A DNA stretch of 64,000 nt. Source: Cordilura impudica. Taxonomy: Eukaryota; Arthropoda; Insecta; Diptera; Scathophagidae. Each line of letters begins with the position of its first letter. Positions within the stretch are counted from its first letter, which is position 1. Positions 54,321 through 64,000 of this stretch are shown piece after piece. The notes beneath the pieces are model-generated. The model was not told the origin of the DNA, made no database searches, and was given only the letters and a program-made list of their open reading frames with translations. A program made the translations under genes and the position numbers. The DNA is taken from the NCBI GenBank assembly GCA_963682025.1, contig OY821520.1, positions 91,167,992-91,231,991 on the forward strand, given 5' to 3'.

Positions 54321-54834
54321 TTATTTAATTTTTTGATTTTTGGTGTAGGCTTACTGGTCACCTTTATTAAAAAATTAAAACAACCAGCTAGCTTACATCA
54401 AAAATCAAAAAATAGAATACACAAAATAGAATATGTCCGCCAGTGTATTCTATGTCATTATGTTTGTGTGATCATCATAATTTCGTTTGATAATGATCAT
54501 AGGCCCTTAAATTTTTACATTTGAAATTTAGTTGGCGATTCTCTTTATGTCGCATTTGTTTTCGACTGACCGCAGTCCTCCTTTGCATCTGCATTCTGCC
54601 TGTTGAAGTGAAACAGTTTATTCTTATTGGAAATAAACTGCTACACTTGTATAGAGGCAGAATGTAGGCAAAGGGTTGAGTTGAGTTATTGAAATCAGTT
54701 TGCTGGAGATAAAGACTGCGGTAAGTAGTCATTTGGTATTTGTTGGTTCTCTTTACTTTAGCTTATATTTTTTTAGAAGTAAACACTACATTAAATCAAT
54801 AAATACTACATAAACATAGTTAAGTGTTATTAAA

Positions 54835-56516
54835 ATGGAACAACATGTTGATTTTGATAACTTTTGCTACGTTTGCGGAAAACGTACTATTACAGACTCT
54901 CGTTGAAAAATCGGCGATGACTTTGCGGAATTATATAACCAATACTTTAAACAGGTAGTTTTTCGTAATGTGGAGTGGGCCCCGTCTGTCGTTTGTCGCT
55001 TGTCTATATTAAATAGATGGAAAAAAGGTAAGATTGGTTCTATGCCATTTGGTGTTCCAATGATTAGGTCGGATCCACAAGTTCATAATTCAGATGAGTG
55101 CTATGCGCGCTTAAATTTTGTTTCTGAAACAAATAGAAACAAATTACGTACATTTCAATATACAGAAACAAAATATACGCAATTACCGTTGCCGCACTCG
55201 GAAAATATTCCAATTCCCAGAAGACCAAGCATAACAGAGGAATGTACGTCACTAACAATACAAACTGAAGGAGAGTCATTAGTATCACAATACCAACCAT
55301 CAAACGTCACTAACAACTGCAATCATTTAGAAATTACACAAAACCGTTTGGACATTATGGTACGTCGCCTTAAACTATCTCAGCGGCAGTCAATTCTTTT
55401 AGCTAAAGAACTGAAACAAGCTAATATTCTAGCGCCTGATGTTAAGGTATATGGATCAATCGGTCGTCATCGTCATTTTACAAATTTTTTTAAATCAATT
55501 GATAACAACTCGTTGGCATTTTGCATTGACATTCGCGGTTTAATTTTAACAATGCATCATGAATATAAACCCGAAGATTGGCGATTGTTCATCGACTCAT
55601 CAAAAAGCACTTTAAAGGCAGTTCTTCTTCACATGACAAATACCAAAAATTCAGTTCCGATTGCACTAAGTAGCAACACAAAAGAGACTTATTTATCTTT
55701 GGAAAAAAATCCCCGATGCAGTGAAATACAACGATCATAATTGGAAAATTTGTGCTGACTTAAAAGTGATAGCTCTTTTAAGAGGTATGCAAACGGGTTA
55801 CACTAAAAATATGTGCTTCATGTGTTTATGGGATACCCGACATAGAGGTGATCAGTACGAAAAGCAGGACTGGCCTCAACGTGAAACAGCTAAATTACGA
55901 GTGAATAACATTGTTTAAAATCCACTTGTATCAATTGATAAAGTATTGTTACCCCCGATACATATCAAACTAGGGATTGTGGAAAACTTCATTAAGGTGC
56001 TTAATCCGACTGAAAAAGCGTTTAACGAGCTAAGTCGCATTTTTTCAATATTAAGTAATATGAAAATTAAAGAAGGTTTGTGTTAGATTATTCCATACTA
56101 ATATATTAGAAATTTTAATTTATTTTGCGTTTTTTAAAGGAATCCGTCGCTTGATGAAGGACAAGTTACTTAAAGATGCACTTAGTATTGAAGAGCTTGA
56201 GGCGTGGAACTCTGTAAAAGGGGTTATTGACAATGTTTTAGGTGTTAATCGAGCTGATGATTGACGTATTTATATAGAAAAAATGATTTCCGCTTTTCAC
56301 CGTATTAATGTAAAAATGTCTCTTAAAGACCATTTTTTGCATTCTCAAGTCAACAAGTTTGCTGAACAATCACCAGCTGAGTCCGATGAGCATGGGGAGA
56401 GATTCCATCAAGTGACGGCTAGACTTGAACACTGGTACAGTGGTAAAAAGTTGGATTCTCTGTTAGGTGATAGTTGCTGGAACTTACAAGAAGAAATGCT
56501 TGAAAATGATGAATAA
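54835..56516 (+). pseudogene. CYVCG-family protein, nearly full length, broken (probable DNA-transposon protein)
   Basis: Starts at ATG 54835 with FCYVCGKRTI; a TGA follows at 54904, and the same frame continues VEWAPSVVCRLSILNRWKKG and MPFGVPMI. Then come a variable middle, QNRLDIMVRRLKLSQRQSIL, FCIDIRGLI, EDWRLFIDSSKSTLKAVLLH and KETYLSLEK. A one-base frameshift near 55715 leads to HNWKICADLKVIALLRGMQT, GYTKNMCFMCLWDTR, a stop at 55916, LLPPIHIKLGIVENFIKVLN, an intron, IRRLMKDKLL, a TGA at 56262, MSLKDHFLHSQ, DEHGERFHQ and a tryptophan-bearing end. I know this arrangement from a widespread, multi-copy, poorly characterised insect protein family. The spaced acidic residues (CIDIRG, LFIDSSK, ICADLK, DEHGER) look like an RNase H-fold transposase, which is inference. 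Confidence 0.7.
56076..56139 (+). other. 64-nt intron in the CYVCG-family relic
   Basis: GTTTGTGTTAG at the donor side and TTTTTTAAAG at the acceptor side, with a pyrimidine-rich end. Removing it joins KIKEG with IRRLMKDK in frame. The small size is typical of fly introns. Confidence 0.75.
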
Positions 56517-56539
56517 GTAATGAATAAAAAAAAAAAATC

Positions 56540-56557
56540 CGGAAAAAAATTTTTCCG
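56540..56557. other. Perfect hairpin after the CYVCG-family relic
   Basis: CGGAAAAAAATTTTTCCG, an 18-bp palindrome with an 8-bp stem, 24 bp after the stop codon and preceded by an A run. It could be an mRNA 3' structure or chance. No polyadenylation signal is closer. Confidence 0.4.
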
Positions 56558-56569
56558 CGAAAACAATTG

Positions 56570-57159
56570 ACAGAAAATGTATTTAACAAAGTTGGATTGA
56601 TTAAAATTCAAAAATGATCTCAAAAATATAAAAAATATAGCTTTTTGGTACATTATTATTGAAATTTTAAATCGCGAATATCGCGAATATGAGCGCTAAC
56701 TTTGAAAAACCGCTATCACCATTGAATTCAGCGTACGCGAATTAGCTTTACCAGTAGGGTGCCTAGCTTGTTACGAAAAAAAAATGTCAAATTCGAGCAC
56801 AGTGTTACTGTTAGTTCACGATATAGAGATCAAATAAATAAATGCATGAGAAAAAAAATGTCCAAAGCCCCATACCTGCGATGCATACGCTTGTATTGAT
56901 CTGTAAGTTACTAGAAAAAGTTTTAAGTTTTGTGCGAGCTGGATATGTTCATTAGAAAGAACGGTTTTTGCAGGTGGAATATATTCCGGTTGTGGCTTGT
57001 GTTTTTCTTTTTTCAATATGTTTTGTAAATTTCATTTTGAATGTACGTATTACTCCAAGATAGGTACACTCGTTGGTTATGTTTATATAGTTTCCCCTAA
57101 ATGTCCATTTTTCTGCGATTTTAGTCTGCCACCATTTCCAAATACCAATATCCCTGACT
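56570..57159. other. No gene recognised
   Basis: Contains a short tandem (ATCGCGAAT twice, near 56672-56690). Otherwise nothing supported. Confidence 0.35.
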
Positions 57160-58171
57160 TATTAAGATTCACTTCAAGATTCCATAAATCACATAACATT
57201 CCAAGTTAAGCATCATTTTCTGAAGAGTATCTACATCATCTGCTAAAATGACGATGTTATCAGCGTATATTAGCAGTCTAATATTAATATTATTCAAATT
57301 CAAACTGTCATGTAAATCATTTATATAAAAGAAAGTAGGAGTGTAAATAACAAGCATACTTGTTCAACCCCCGAATTCGTTCGAAAATACTCAGACAAGT
57401 CTTCACCATTTCACACCGTAGATTTTGTATCCACATAAATAGCTTCGATTATTTTAACAAATTTATATGAAATTCTAATTGAGTATAATTTATATATTAA
57501 CGATTCTTGCGCTATCTTATAAAATACTGCTTTTAATTCGACAAAGAATGCAAATACTTTTTTTCTTTTCAGCTACCTTTATGCTGACGATCCCTGCCAC
57601 GTTGTATATGTTATCAATTGTAGAATATTAGTTTCTGAATCCAGCCTAATACTCTGCAAATACATCATCCCTTTCAACCCATTGATATAATCTTTTATTT
57701 AAATGCCCATCATTATTTTTGCCATACAATTAATGAAGGATACCCCTCTGTAATTTTTTGGCATGCAAGGGTCGCCTTTTTTAAATTTTGGAAATACAAC
57801 AGTTTTGCAAAACTTGTCATCTATATAATCCTTATACATTTTGTTGTATGATTTTACTAAATTGTTTTGAAGTTATTCAGTGGCATTAATAATAATCTCA
57901 TACGGTTTTCCATCTTCTCCAGGGGCTTTACTACGTTTGCTGTTTAAATTCATCTAGAGTAACAGTCTGATCGGGTGTTTCATCTTTAACATTGGTGCAT
58001 AGAGAAACTCTTGTGATATTTGAGGAGGATTCAGCAATATTTTAAAGTATTCTTTAAATTCTGTAGTAGAGTTGTTGGTCCCAACTTGATAATTCTGCCC
58101 TCGCAATTACCTCGCAAAATTCGAACATTTTGTTTAATGTCATTTTTAAAAATTAATTTACTCGCCAGCTG
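57160..58171 (-). pseudogene. Non-LTR reverse transcriptase relic, family not assigned
   Basis: Read from about 58165 down: EFKEYFKILLNPPQ, TVTLDEFK, SPGEDGKPYE-like text, then in shifting frames NCCISKI, MPKNYRG-like text, NDRLYQWVERDD with a frame change, STIDNIYN and finally FFYINDLHDSLNLNNI and RLLIYADNIVILADDVDTLQ. YADN stands where YADD is expected. Many stops and frame changes show great age. The wording (YSTIDNIYNL, INDLHD, LLADD...LQ) differs from the other LINEs here. It ends where the tail of the I-clade element begins. Confidence 0.7.
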
Positions 58172-58379
58172 CTTATTATTTTTATTATTATTATTTAGAT
58201 ATTTATTATAATTAAAATTACAATAAATCTTAAGCTAAAGCACTAGCAACTTAGGCTATCGGCTTATGATTATAAAAAAATGGTATTTTGATAAGTTTAA
58301 ATTACTTAAAAGTATGGCAAATTTCTTTTTGTAAATGAAGGTATTGTAAGAATTCATATATTTTATCTATATTATCCGT

Positions 58380-61300
58380 TGAGGCATTTTATCCGTTGGG
58401 GCATTTTAGTAGGTCTATGATATTGGCTGTTTTGCATATTCTTAAACGGATGATGTGAAGGTTCTGGCATTCCGATAAAAGGTGAGTTATGGTTAAAGTT
58501 GCACTATTACAGTAAGAGCATAGTGGTGGAGGTTCTTTAGAGACAAATATTGGTGCGTAAGTCTGGTACGTGTCAAGCGAAGCCTTGTAAAACATTTGCT
58601 TTTGTAGAAGTTGGTTAAGATTGGGAGGATAGTTGATTCTTTGCCGGGGTTAATGGAATGGTAAATATGGTTGTATCTGCTCCATTTTTGGTGAGTGGAG
58701 ATATTTAGGTTTGATAATGTACACTTAGAGATGAAATTTTTTGTTGGGGGTATGTAAAGATATGTTCACTGTTTATGGGTAGCTTTTGCTGCTGAGTCTG
58801 CAGCTTCGTTGCCCATAATTCCAATGTGACATAGTATCCATAGTATTTTTGCTTTCCTCTTAAGTTCGATTAGTAACTGTTGGATGGAGATAATTATTTC
58901 ATTTCTGTTTCGAGGATTAAGAGAAGCATCAAAGACAGAACGGCTATCAGTGCAGATCACGTATTTATTTGATGTTGACTTTGACAATTTCAGTGCTTCT
59001 AGAATTGCTTTGGCTTCCGCCTCAAATATGTTGGCATTTGGTCATTGGTCACTGTCATTGCTCACGGCAAATCCTACGGAATTTGTTATTTTTGATCCAT
59101 CTATGAAGAGGAATTTCCAGTTATCATTTTTGTACGTAGAGATCACTTCCATGTATAGCGATTTAAAAATATTCGGTGATTTGTTATTTTTATTAAAACT
59201 TTAAAGATTTTTTAGGAAGATAGTTTCATCTAAGTGCCAGGGTGGGTGGTTTGTATTTCTGTATGTTAAATTTATTTGCTAATTTAACCATATGGGCTAG
59301 AGTAGATGGATATTTAAGCTCATTTTTTCCTTTATTTAGTAACGACGTATGTTTGTGTAGCAGTGACGATTTGGTGAAAAAAACTTTGTGAATTAATCGT
59401 AGTTTTAATTTGTTTGCGTGAATGCGAAGATGTTCAAATCATGCTTCAGCTTGTACATTTTGAATAGGCATCGTTCTAAATTCTCTTCGACTTACTCTAA
59501 TGGCGGCGTTAAGAATATTTTCGCAGCCTTTCTGTATATTCTGAGGCCGTAGTCGATCTTCCCCATGATGGTTGATTTTACTAATCTAATGCCGTTTTCT
59601 TTTCTGGCAAAAAATGTTGCCCTTATTTTGCCCTTTTTTGAAAAGTGTATTTTTTTATATATTCTGAATTAAAAGCAACCTTATCTTATACACCAATCGA
59701 AAGGTCTCAAAGTCGAGCCCTCGTAAACCACAAAAACTTCCAGTCATTGACTTCTTTCACGTCATAGTGTGAGAATATTTCCCCATTGTTCCCCTTTTTT
59801 GAATATTTTCACCATATGACTTCCAAGAGGATAATAATCAAATTTTTTTGCATTTATGAACAGAGCACTTTGAGATCTGTCGATTGATATATAATATAAG
59901 GTTGCTCTTAATTCAGAATATATAAAAAAATACACTTTTCAAAAAAAAGGGCAATAAAGGGCGACATTTTTGGTCAGAAAAGAAAACGGCATAAGTAAAC
60001 TGTTAGTATGCATACAACTCTTAGGTGATGACAGACACTTTATTATATTTAATCTATTGGTAAATTTTTTTCAAAATATTTGCAATGGTTTTTAAAACTA
60101 TATTTACTGTCAATATTTAAGCCTAAAATTTTACAGTTATCTACATTTTTAATATGAATGTTATTAAAAATTAAGTCAATATTACTACAGTAGCATTTTT
60201 TACAGATATGCAGGTGACTCGTTTTTTCAAACGACAACTCTGCACCTGAGGTTTTGGACCAGTTATCAAAAGCCCGTAAAGTGTGTGAGAATTCGTGCTT
60301 AATTTTCCCTTTTGATTGATTTTTTGCTATGACATAAAGGTCGTCAGCATAAACACAGTGATCAACCTTTTTATTACTGCTTATAATACAACTCAAGTCG
60401 TCGAAAGCAATAACAAAAAGGGTTACCGACAGTGGAGATACCATTGTGTAATGAGAATATATTGGAATATGTATTATTAACCCGAACAATAAATTTTCTA
60501 TTGTAAAAAGGAGTTTCCCTACGGGCTAATTATGGTCAAATTTGGTGTAAATAAAAAGATCAATTTATTTTCATTTTTCACCCAACTTTTTTCAGACTTC
60601 TTCAGCAGTGTATAATTTTATTTAAATTCTGGCTACAAAATAAAATAGATATAAAACAAATTTTGAAAATATTTTTAATTTAATTTTCTGTTTGTTAAAA
60701 AGGTTTTAATAAAATTAAATCTTTTAGGACCTATGGGCCAATTAGCGAGCTTTTTTAAGTACAATGTGTACACCAATTCTGTCAAAAGCTTTATTAAAAT
60801 CGGTTGCCAAAATTGAGGTGTGTTTTTAGTTTGAGCGGTTATTGCATATTATATGGTCTAGGTACAAAAGGGCATCTGTTGTACTCAGACCTGATTGAAA
60901 ACCAATTTGATTTTTTGATAAAAGTATATGCCTTTTAATGAACCACATTAGTCGCCTTGAAATCATTTTCTCTAGAAGTTTTGTGGTACAAGGGAGAAGA
61001 GATATTGGACGATAGGAGTCAATATTGTTTATTGGTTTATCATTTTTATAAATGGCAACTATTGATGCAGTTTTAAAAAACTGTGGAATTGTATCTAGGT
61101 TGAATATTAGGTTAAATAATTTTAAAATACGCGTTTCTAACGAAATTGGTACATGTTGGAGCATTTATTTTATTTATTTTATCGAAACCTGGAGTTTTAC
61201 TTTTAGATGTGTTTAATCTGTATGCTAATTCTGCCATAGTAAATGGTTGCTCCAACTCTTTGGATTTAGTAGAGCAGGTTTTAACTTCAAGAGATAATAA

Positions 61301-61580
61301 TGTAACTGATTTTTCTTTTTGAAAACTTTGTGAAAAGTTGGTGTTTTTTGAATTATCGGACCAGTATTACCCAAATGATTGCAATAAATCATGGGTATTT
61401 GTGATAGATTTTCCATTTAAGGAAATAGATTTTATAGTATGTGGGCTATAGTTTCCAGTTATTTTCCGAATATTTTGCCACAATATATTGGAAGGAGTGG
61501 AAGGATTAAGATTTTCAGTGAAGAAATCAAATGCCTTATTTTTTGCTAGTTTTTTGCTCTATTAAAAATGGCATTGTTTT
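58380..61580 (-). pseudogene. I-clade LINE ORF2 (linker, RT, RNase H), no endonuclease
   Basis: Starts within the linker: KAFDFFTENLNPSTPSNILW, ITGNYSPHTIKSIS, then LAYRLNTSKSKTPGFDKINK. RT: DSYRPISLLPCTTKLLEKMI, NQIGFQSGLSTTDAL, then TMVSPLSVTLFVIAFDDLSC (motif B region; the usual G-P-Q is altered) and HCVYADDLYVIAK (motif C). Thumb: NCKILGLNIDSKYSFKNHCK, then GKIDYGLRIYRKAAK after the MITE. RNase H: VICTDSRSVFDASLNPRNRN and ILWILCHIGIMGNEAADSAA (catalytic D near 58950 and the HxGxxGNEAAD motif at about 58800). The C-terminal LCSYCNSATLTITHLLSECQ follows. ORF1 ends only about 20 bp before the linker, so some 800 bp or more of endonuclease are gone. Confidence 0.82.
59590..59991. mobile_element. 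402-bp palindromic MITE, TAA target duplication
   Basis: Termini TGCCGTTTTCTTTTCTG and CAGAAAAGAAAACGGCA. The arms match imperfectly for about 120 bp (through TGAAAAGTGTATTTTTTTAT, TATATTCTGAATTAA and CAATCGA). TAA flanks both sides (59587-59589, 59992-59994). Removing the element and one TAA restores the I-element reading NSLLRLVKSTIMGKIDYG. No coding region. TAA duplications fit PIF/Harbinger (TWA), but no transposase is present to prove it. Confidence 0.88.
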
Positions 61581-61599
61581 TCTTATAAAATATGATATT

Positions 61600-62280
61600 T
61601 ATTTATTTTTTGTTTCTCATTACTAAGTTTTTGCAGCTCATGTGTTGTAAAAATTTGTTGTAAAAATTTTGTGTATTTGTTTGAAGATGAGGGATTGTCT
61701 TCGGCACAATTTGCACAGTATGTTCCATACGTTGTGACGGTACGAGGGGGAGGCTGCAATTTACACAAGAAGGAGACCCTTTACAACGTTTTATAGTGTG
61801 TCCTAATAATTGGCAATTTTTGAACCTCATAGGGGAAATACTTTTACTTTGTACCAAGAAAGACTAATGGATTGTGGGGGGTTGTATAAGTCGAAAGTTA
61901 ATTAAATAACGCCGGAAGGTGATTTTTTTCCATCGATTGTTTCAAAATATTTAAAAATTTCTACTACGCCTTGGGATTTAAGTTCGCTAACGATTTTACT
62001 ATCAGAGATATTTGAAAGGTAGGGAGCATATATAGTGTCATTTGTAAAATTAAGATGCTCGTGAAATTTACATATAATTTGGCATATATTGTACAAATTT
62101 GTTGCATCAATAAATTTTTTGGCTGTTAAATCATCCTTCACAAGCATTAGTAAATTTCCATCTCTTATTTGAGAAATAGAAATTATATCTTTGCTAATGA
62201 AGTGAAGAGCTCTGTGAATTGCAAAGCAAGAATACTCAGAGATCGGTTTTTTCATCAGCTCCGCTGACAACATCATATTT
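61600..62280 (-). pseudogene. I-clade LINE ORF1 (gag-like, CCHC zinc knuckles)
   Basis: The nucleic-acid-binding protein of the element. From 62276: ELMKKPISEYSCFAIHRALH, DLTAKKFIDATNLYNICQII and GVVEIFKYFETIDGKKSPSGV, the domain ahead of the knuckles. After a frame break: RFKNCQLLGHTIKRCKGSPS with CVNC (CCHC knuckle), then in another frame YCANCAEDNPSSSNKYTKFL, a second knuckle in which the last cysteine is changed, and ELQKLSNEKQKI at the end. Several frame changes show decay. Confidence 0.75.
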
Positions 62281-62600
62281 GGGATTCGTTTGTTTTTGCT
62301 AAATATATCTTTACTTTGATTACAAATAGTTCTATATTCGATCTGTTTATTTAAGTATATTTCTTTTTGTGGGCCTATACTTATTTAAACATTCCATAAC
62401 ACTGATTCTGGCATTATTGCATTCATAGTTTTACCATTTATTATCGAGTTCAAAAAATCTGAATTTCGATCTAATGCTTAGATTTAATTATGGTTGATAG
62501 GGCATTTATATTGAAGACGTTATTAAAGTTGTCTTACGATTGCAGTTTTTCGTTAAGTTTTTGTTGGTATAGCAACTTTTCGTTTTCATACCATCGAATT

Positions 62601-64000
62601 TTTTGCAATGAATTTATAGTTTTGGCAGAACTGCTGTAGTTTTTTAATGTGAAGGTTAAAATAATTGGAAGATGATCGGACCATTTTTGTTATTATTTGT
62701 TTTTCTATGGACATGGATATAGATAAAGTAAGCAATCGCATTTATAAACTTAATCAACAGTACTTCCATTTTTTTCCATTTGTCAAAAAATATTATTAGA
62801 CGTTTGAATTGATGCATAACTATTAAAACAGTAACACACCAAATAGTTACCATTTAATAAAGATACAATTCAGGGAAGCCGTTTTAGAATTTTACGAGCA
62901 CATCCAATTATGAAAATTAAAAATTAAAAAAAAAACAAATTGTAATAGAAATTGCTTAAAAAATTCGTTTAATCTTATGTTCATCTTACCCAAAAAAAAA
63001 ACACAGTCGGTCACACAATGAATCCGGTAGTTGCTGGAAAATATGAAGAAAAAGAGGAAAACAACAACATTCTCAAACATTTCTGCATTATAAAATTATA
63101 TACCTTTAACCGGAAGTTGTATAAAGTACAATCAGTTTAACGACAAGAATACACAGAGTGTAAAAAACTCAATATGTGTGTATTTGCCTGTCGTTGAGAA
63201 TGTATGTTTGTGGTGTCTTGTTTTGTTTCTTGTTCACATTTAAGAAACACAATATTTTATTTTATTTTTCTTTTGAATATTGTATTAAAAAACATACTCG
63301 TATACTTTAACTGTACTCTGATGGCCATTGATGCCCGAAGAATGGTCGCATATACACACCAGCCCACACACTCAAAGTCACATACATTTGCAAATTCTCT
63401 TAAATTGTTAATTGAATTTGTGTACAAGTGTAGTATAAGCAATTTACCACAAACCATATTATCATCATTCATGCTTTACTTACTTACAAATGTATGTGTG
63501 TATTTTTGTTCATGTGTGCATGTGTGTGCGTGCATTAAACCATAACAAAGTAATATTGTTATAAGTCCATACATGTAAATAAATATATGAAGATGAAAGT
63601 CTTCGTGTGTAAAGTGTATTTTGTAGTTTGATTTTTTTTTTTTTTTCAATTTATGCCTGAGTGACATAAGGTTTGAAGGCAATTTTTAAGATTGATCGAT
63701 TGATTACATTGAATATTCAAATCCAGTGAAACGGAAATTGAAGTATATAAATATTTTTATTTAAGAATATATAATTTAAAATAAAATTTCAATAATTTTT
63801 ATTAAAATTTCTCCTCGGATAAGCTCTCTAAGAGCACACGATTAACACTATTCAAAAATTCACTCATATATGATCAAAGAAAAAAGAAAATTTGTTTATC
63901 TGAACCTGGCCTTATTAACTATAAAAACATTTGTTATTAAGCAGCTTGACTTAAAATACGTATATCTGTATTATGCTTATAAACGGAGGATGCCTAAACA
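62601..64000. other. No gene recognised
   Basis: AT-rich sequence. A short GT-rich tract (ATGTGTGCATGTGTGTGCGT, near 63513-63532) is present. The frame at 63204-63545 spans this tract and has no domain. Confidence 0.4.

Larger units (their letters stand above)
58172..62600 (-). mobile_element. I-clade LINE, endonuclease-deleted
   Basis: On the minus strand from about 62600: ORF1 (gag-like, CCHC), then directly the linker and RT of ORF2, RNase H, a C-terminal cysteine region, and a tail of TAA-type repeats at 58197-58172. RNase H and a TAA-type tail are hallmarks of I-factor elements. The APE endonuclease that should open ORF2 is missing. The copy is broken by stops and frame changes and by a 402-bp MITE (59590-59991). 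It lies next to, and probably inside, the older RT relic at 57160-58171. The upper limit is approximate. Confidence 0.8.

Noticed and set aside
58884..59204. 106-codon plus-strand frame
   Set aside because: It is the antisense shadow of the RNase H region of the I-clade LINE.

Overview
This is an AT-rich, repeat-dense stretch of an insect genome, almost certainly a cyclorrhaphan fly. The evidence is one intact ribosomal protein gene of fly type (RpS12/eS12, 25071-25490) and fly-type transposons (I-factor, jockey/CR1-like LINEs, Transib, Helitrons, and the GACGGACGGAC-containing dispersed repeats usual in calyptrate and drosophilid flies). A calyptrate (blow fly, house fly or relative) is my inference; I cannot name the species. 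There are no operons, no LTR retrovirus and no CRISPR array. RpS12 is the only confidently functional gene seen.

Layout. 1-4.1 kb: dispersed repeats of two related families (A and B). 5-7.1 kb: an inverted, truncated LINE with APE endonuclease and RT. 7.5-8.2 kb: a decayed unknown coding repeat. 8.3-11.9 kb: family A copies and a 539-bp TIR element. 14.15-16.5 kb: a non-autonomous Helitron carrying its own nested MITE. 18.6-19.3 kb: an unusual nested inverted-repeat element. 20-23.2 kb: two family A copies flanking a Helitron helicase relic. 23.7-24.2 kb: a tandem repeat. 25.07-25.65 kb: RpS12. 25.9-30.7 kb: two long-inverted-repeat elements and, between them, an LTR-like small element whose two 214-bp repeats each carry a hammerhead ribozyme core. 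29.35-30 kb: a Helitron remnant. 33.6-38.6 kb: a LINE split by a 3.3-kb Transib transposon. 39.85-41.07 kb: a TIR element with an N-terminal relic of a CYVCG protein family. 44.5-46.3 kb: a second Helitron. 48.3-49.5 kb: a 7-bp minisatellite split by a family A insertion. 50-54.3 kb: three LINE fragments. 54.8-56.5 kb: a nearly full-length relic of the same CYVCG family, with an intron. 57.2-62.6 kb: two LINEs on the minus strand, the second an I-clade element with a deleted endonuclease and a clean 402-bp MITE insertion.

Most interesting. (1) The 0.8-kb element at 26961-27780 looks like a retrozyme or Penelope-related non-autonomous retroelement: two 214-bp direct repeats, target duplication, type I hammerhead cores 607 nt apart, and a tRNA-like block in between. 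(2) The Transib copy at 34818-38147 has at both ends the heptamer CACAGTG, the consensus heptamer of the V(D)J recombination signal, followed by a 22- or 23-bp spacer and a nonamer-like GCAAAAATC; its RAG1-related transposase is broken by two frameshifts and a stop. (3) The CYVCG family shows both a coding relic with an intron and a TIR-bounded copy with a candidate 8-bp target duplication, which may identify it as a DNA transposon. Everything rests on reading the sequence by eye; percentages, folding energies and database matches were not computed.
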